Assembly: GCA_958413095.1 (NCBI GenBank)
Contig: CATYUF010000067.1
Location: forward strand, 1-7,525
Length of the DNA: 7,525 nt
From: an uncultured Clostridium sp.
GTDB taxonomy: Bacteria; Bacillota; Clostridia; TANB77; CAG-508
Direction of reading: 5' to 3'
A model generated the notes under the pieces. It did no database searches and had not been told where the DNA came from. It saw nothing but the letters and a program-made list of their open reading frames with translations. This document shows, piece after piece, positions 4,765 through 7,525 of this stretch (position 1 is the stretch's first letter; every line of letters begins with the position of its first letter). A program made the translations under genes and the position numbers.

Positions 4765-6885
4765 TTATTCTTCTGTTTTTGGTTCTACTAAGTCTTTCAT
4801 TGTCAAGTTTATTCTACCTTGGTCATCTATTTCTGTAACTCTAACTGTTACTTTATCTCCAACATGTAAAACATCTTCTACATTTTTTATTCTTTCTTTT
4901 GATATTTGAGAAATGTGTAGTAGTCCTTCTTTTCCACCACATCCTAAGTCTACAAAAGCTCCGAAGTTCATTATCCTAACTACTTCTCCATAGTAAATTC
5001 CATTTACTTCTACTTCTCTTACTATGTCTTCTACCATTTCTAATGCTTGTTCTGCTTTTTCACTATCATTTGAGTAGATAAATACTTGACCATCTTCTTC
5101 TATGTCTATTTTTACACCTGTTTCTTCTATTATCTTGTTTATAACTTTTCCTCCTGGTCCTATTACATCTTTTATTTTTTCAACTTTTATTTGTGTTCCA
5201 ACAATTCTGGGTGCATATTTTGAAATATCAGCTCTTGGTTTTTCAATTACTGGTAACATTACATCTTCTAATATATGTTTTCTTGCAATTCTTGTTCTTT
5301 CAAAAGCTTCTTTTATTATATCATATGATAGTCCATCTACTTTTATATCTACTTGTATAGCAGTTATTCCTTTTTCTGTTCCTCCTACTTTAAAGTCCAT
5401 ATCTCCAAAGAAGTCTTCTAGTCCTTGTATATCAACTAGCATAACATAGTCTTTATCATCTTCTGGATTAGTTACTAATCCAGTTGAAATTCCTGCTACT
5501 GGTCTTTTTATTGGTACACCTGCATCCATTAGTGCTAATGTACTTCCACATATACTTGCTTGTGATGTTGAACCATTTGAAGATAATACTTCTGATACAA
5601 CTCTTATTGCATATGGAAATTCTTCTTTTGAAGGAATTACTGGAACTAATGCTTTTTCTGCTAACGCTCCATGTCCTATTTCTCTTCTTCCTGGTCCTCT
5701 TGATGGTCTTGCTTCTCCTACACTGTAACTAGGGAAGTTATAGTGGTGCATATATCTTTTAGATTCTTCTGTATCAATTCCATCTAATACTTGTTCTTCA
5801 CTAGCCATTCCTAATGTTGCAACAGATAATACTTGAGTTTGTCCTCTTGTAAATAATGCACTTCCATGTGTACGAGGTAATAGTCCAACTTCACATGATA
5901 ATGGTCTTATTTCATCAAGTTTTCTTCCGTCTACTCTTTTATGCTCATTAAATATTAAATGTCTTACACATTTTTTCTCTAATTTATAAATTGCTTCTCC
6001 TATATCTGATTTATGTTCTTCTAAAGCTTCTATTCCAAATTTTTCTTCATAAGTTTTTGCTATTTTTTCTGATAATTCTGAGATATTATTATCTCTTGTT
6101 TCTTTATCTTCTTCTTGAACTTTTTCAGTCATTTCTTCTCTGAAATTTTCTTCTATAAAGTCATATACTTCTTGAGCTACTTCAAATGATTTATATTCAA
6201 ATTTTGGTTTTCCTATTTCTTCTTTCATTTTAGCAATAAACTTACAAATTTTCTTTATTTCTTTATGTCCTTCTTTTATTGCTTCTAACATTATATCATC
6301 TGGAACTTCATTTGCTCCTGCTTCTATCATAGCAATTTTTTCTTCAGTTCCTGCAACTGTTAATGTTAAATCACTTTTTTCTCTTTGTGCTTCTGTTGGA
6401 TTTATTATAATTTCTCCATCAACTAGTCCTACATTTACTGCTGCTGTTGGTCCTCCAAATGGAATATCAGAAATTGATAATGCTGCTGAAGCTCCAATCA
6501 TTGCTGCTACTTCTGGTGAATTGTCTTGGTCAACACATAATACTGTTGCAACAACTACTACATCATTTCTAAAATCTTTTGGAAATAGTGGTCTTAATGG
6601 TCTATCTATTGCTCTTGATGTTAATATTGCTTTGTCACTAGGTTTTCCTTCTCTTTTTATAAAACTTCCTGGTATTTTACCAACTGAATATAATTTTTCT
6701 TCGTAATCTACTGATAAAGGGAAAAAGTCTATTCCATCCCTTGGTTCTTTTGATGCTGTTACATTAACAATAACAACTGTATCTCCATATCTAACTAATA
6801 CACTTCCATTAGCTAACCCTGCCATTTTACCTGTTTCAAAAACAAGTTTTCTTCCTGCTAATTCTGTTTCATAAGTTTTAAACAT
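4765..6885 (-). CDS. pnp: Polynucleotide phosphorylase (PNPase)
   Basis: PNPase degrades RNA 3'-to-5' with phosphate, releasing nucleoside diphosphates, and can add tails in reverse; it works as a trimer in mRNA decay. The 706 residues match the usual ~700. Domain order: first RNase PH-like core (about 5-140), helical domain (about 240-310), second RNase PH core (about 320-540) with FTRGQTQ (345-351), RGPGRREIGHG (396-406) and the catalytic acidic motif GDMDFKVGG (494-502, Asp495 and Asp497). A KH domain follows (IGPGGKVINKI, 575-585) and an S1 domain (about 630-697, GEVVRIMNFGAFVDL). The ATG at 6885 has AGGAGG at 6894-6899, eight bases upstream. It lies downstream of rpsO, the order known in many bacteria. 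The intergenic hairpins suggest control of read-through and of pnp mRNA, as in species where PNPase represses itself. Confidence 0.98.
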   Translation of the reverse strand: MFKTYETELAGRKLVFETGKMAGLANGSVLVRYGDTVVIVNVTASKEPRDGIDFFPLSVDYEEKLYSVGKIPGSFIKREGKPSDKAILTSRAIDRPLRPLFPKDFRNDVVVVATVLCVDQDNSPEVAAMIGASAALSISDIPFGGPTAAVNVGLVDGEIIINPTEAQREKSDLTLTVAGTEEKIAMIEAGANEVPDDIMLEAIKEGHKEIKKICKFIAKMKEEIGKPKFEYKSFEVAQEVYDFIEENFREEMTEKVQEEDKETRDNNISELSEKIAKTYEEKFGIEALEEHKSDIGEAIYKLEKKCVRHLIFNEHKRVDGRKLDEIRPLSCEVGLLPRTHGSALFTRGQTQVLSVATLGMASEEQVLDGIDTEESKRYMHHYNFPSYSVGEARPSRGPGRREIGHGALAEKALVPVIPSKEEFPYAIRVVSEVLSSNGSTSQASICGSTLALMDAGVPIKRPVAGISTGLVTNPEDDKDYVMLVDIQGLEDFFGDMDFKVGGTEKGITAIQVDIKVDGLSYDIIKEAFERTRIARKHILEDVMLPVIEKPRADISKYAPRIVGTQIKVEKIKDVIGPGGKVINKIIEETGVKIDIEEDGQVFIYSNDSEKAEQALEMVEDIVREVEVNGIYYGEVVRIMNFGAFVDLGCGGKEGLLHISQISKERIKNVEDVLHVGDKVTVRVTEIDDQGRINLTMKDLVEPKTEE

Positions 6886-6928
6886 AAAATTTACCTCCTA
6901 AAATTATTTTGCACCAAATTTTAAATTC

Positions 6929-7018
6929 TAGCAAATTTAATTTAGATTGTAACCTCTATAATATATTATAAATCCATAATACATTATACAAGCTACTTAC
7001 CTAATTTAAAATTTGCTA
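6929..7018 (-). promoter_or_regulatory. Long-range inverted repeat in the pnp leader
   Basis: AGCAAATTTTAAATTAG (about 7017-7001, minus strand) can pair with CTAAATTAAATTTGCT (6945-6930) with one bulge or mismatch, enclosing about 55 bases. In rpsO-pnp read-through RNA this would make a stem of about 16 bp upstream of the pnp ribosome site. E. coli pnp has a comparable double-stranded leader that RNase III cuts for autoregulation; the parallel is inferred. Confidence 0.45.
6963..6991 (-). promoter_or_regulatory. Possible promoter of pnp
   Basis: TTGTAT (6991-6986) with TAATAT (6968-6963) at 17 bases, or TATAAT (6970-6965) at 15 bases. It lies inside the inverted repeat 6929-7018, so a transcript from here would carry only one arm of that stem. 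The sequence is very AT-rich, so chance matches are likely. Confidence 0.35.
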
Positions 7019-7027
7019 TAATCTCAT

Positions 7028-7060
7028 AAAAGCCCATGCTAAAATAAGCTCTGGGCCTTT
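7028..7060 (-). terminator. rpsO terminator/attenuator before pnp
   Basis: On the minus strand AAAGGCCCA pairs with UGGGCUUUU (9 pairs with one G-U). An inner GCU/AGC step and a UAUUUU loop complete the hairpin, eight bases after the rpsO stop. Its GC core is the richest in this region. Only a short U-run follows, so partial read-through into pnp is plausible. Confidence 0.75.
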
Positions 7061-7068
7061 ACCTTTAA

Positions 7069-7332
7069 TTATTTTCTTAATCCTAATTTTTCAACTATTG
7101 TTCTATATCTATTGATATCTTTTTTAGCAACATAGTTTAATAAATTTCTTCTTTTACCAACCATTTTTAAAAGTCCTCTTCTTGAATGGTTGTCTTTTTT
7201 GTGAACTTTTAAGTGTTCTGTTAATTCATTAATTCTTTCTGTTAAAAGAGCGATTTGTACTTCTGGAGAACCAGTGTCGTTTTCTTCTCTTTTATATGTG
7301 CTTATTATTTCTTGTTTTCTTTCCTTTGTCAT
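7069..7332 (-). CDS. rpsO: 30S ribosomal protein S15
   Basis: S15 binds 16S rRNA early in 30S assembly and contacts the large subunit. The 87 residues are close to the usual 88-89. Conserved features seen: DTGSPEVQIALLTERI (residues 19-34), LTEHLKVHKKDNHSRRGLL (37-55) with the rRNA-binding His/Asp/Ser core, and a basic C-terminal half (GKRRNLLNYVAKKDINRYR). The ATG at 7332 has AGGAGG at 7340-7345, seven bases upstream. It is transcribed from the promoter at 7428-7456 through a folded leader, and is followed by a hairpin and pnp. In other bacteria S15 represses its own mRNA through leader structure; the hairpin at 7364-7401 could serve that here. Confidence 0.98.
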   Translation of the reverse strand: MTKERKQEIISTYKREENDTGSPEVQIALLTERINELTEHLKVHKKDNHSRRGLLKMVGKRRNLLNYVAKKDINRYRTIVEKLGLRK

Positions 7333-7363
7333 TTTTACACCTCCTATTTTTGTTTGTCCTTTA

Positions 7364-7401
7364 ACTGAGCTTAAGATTTGGTGCTTGTCTTGAAGCTAAG
7401 T
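7364..7401 (-). promoter_or_regulatory. Structured leader hairpin upstream of rpsO
   Basis: On the minus strand ACUUAGCUUCAAGA (7401-7388) pairs with UCUUAAGCUCAGU (7376-7364), with one bulged C and one mismatch, around an 11-base loop. It lies within the ~90-base leader and ends about 18 bases before the ribosome site. It may be an S15 autoregulatory site, although S15 leaders differ between lineages. Confidence 0.5.
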
Positions 7402-7427
7402 AAAAGGTATGTTTTTCAACATTATTT

Positions 7428-7456
7428 ATTTTACTATATTTTTCTTAAAAATTCAA
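7428..7456 (-). promoter_or_regulatory. Sigma-A promoter of rpsO
   Basis: TTGAAT (7456-7451), 17-base spacer, TAAAAT (7433-7428) on the minus strand; start expected near 7421, giving a leader of about 90 bases. Confidence 0.75.
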
Positions 7457-7489
7457 GTAGTATAAGTGATTTTTCAGGGTAATTTCATA

Positions 7490-7512
7490 AAATATTACAA
7501 TTTGTAATATTT
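7490..7512. repeat. Perfect 23-bp dyad upstream of the rpsO promoter
   Basis: AAATATTACAA and TTGTAATATTT are exact complements around a single central base. It could be an operator centred about 45 bp upstream of the rpsO -35, or an A/T-only terminator of a gene beyond the window edge. Nothing else is seen in 7457-7525. Confidence 0.5.
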
Positions 7513-7525
7513 AATATGTTATGAT

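Noticed and set aside
1..7525. tRNA, rRNA or CRISPR array
   Set aside because: No clover-leaf, rRNA-like or regularly spaced repeat sequence was seen in any intergenic stretch.

Overview
The window comes from a very AT-rich, low-GC Gram-positive genome. Strong AGGAGG-type ribosome binding sites, TTGACA/TATAAT promoters, and a rpsO-pnp pair plus scpA and recX all point to Firmicutes, most likely Clostridia. A gut or other host-associated Clostridia lineage is a guess from the style of the pilin-like proteins. Every supported gene lies on the minus strand, so transcription runs from high to low coordinates.

Right part (7525 to about 4690): a housekeeping block. A good sigma-A promoter and a structured leader precede rpsO (ribosomal protein S15). 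A hairpin terminator/attenuator follows, then pnp (polynucleotide phosphorylase). A long inverted repeat and a possible secondary promoter lie between the two genes. Pnp ends at an A/T-rich hairpin, inside a 327-bp intergenic region full of inverted repeats.

Middle (4437 to about 2084): a MscS-family mechanosensitive channel gene, then a large secreted/surface protein gene with its own consensus promoter directly after the channel's stop codon. That protein joins a type IV prepilin-like N-terminus to a C-terminal formylglycine-generating-enzyme/C-type-lectin (CLec) fold ending in SFRPALW. The last ~40 codons look like the variable region of a diversity-generating retroelement (DGR): all four cysteines of the protein lie there, next to clustered NNY codons. 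No reverse transcriptase or template repeat is visible here, so if the reading is right the retroelement lies elsewhere.

Then comes a 429-bp region (2083 to 1655) with what looks like the end of a decayed insertion sequence: direct repeats, an extended -10 promoter, a hairpin burying a strong ribosome binding site, and a 31-codon ORF with a transposase-like N-terminus. The recX promoter sits at its far edge.

Left part (1654 to 1): recX and scpA form a short operon. After scpA there is a new promoter, a 42-codon ORF overlapping a 20-bp GAAA-loop terminator hairpin, and the start of a second prepilin-like gene cut by the window edge. This layout looks like a leader-peptide attenuator controlling the second pilin.

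The housekeeping genes serve translation, RNA decay, osmotic safety, RecA control and chromosome condensation. The accessory theme is a pair of closely related pilin-like surface proteins, at least one with a probably hypervariable binding tip.
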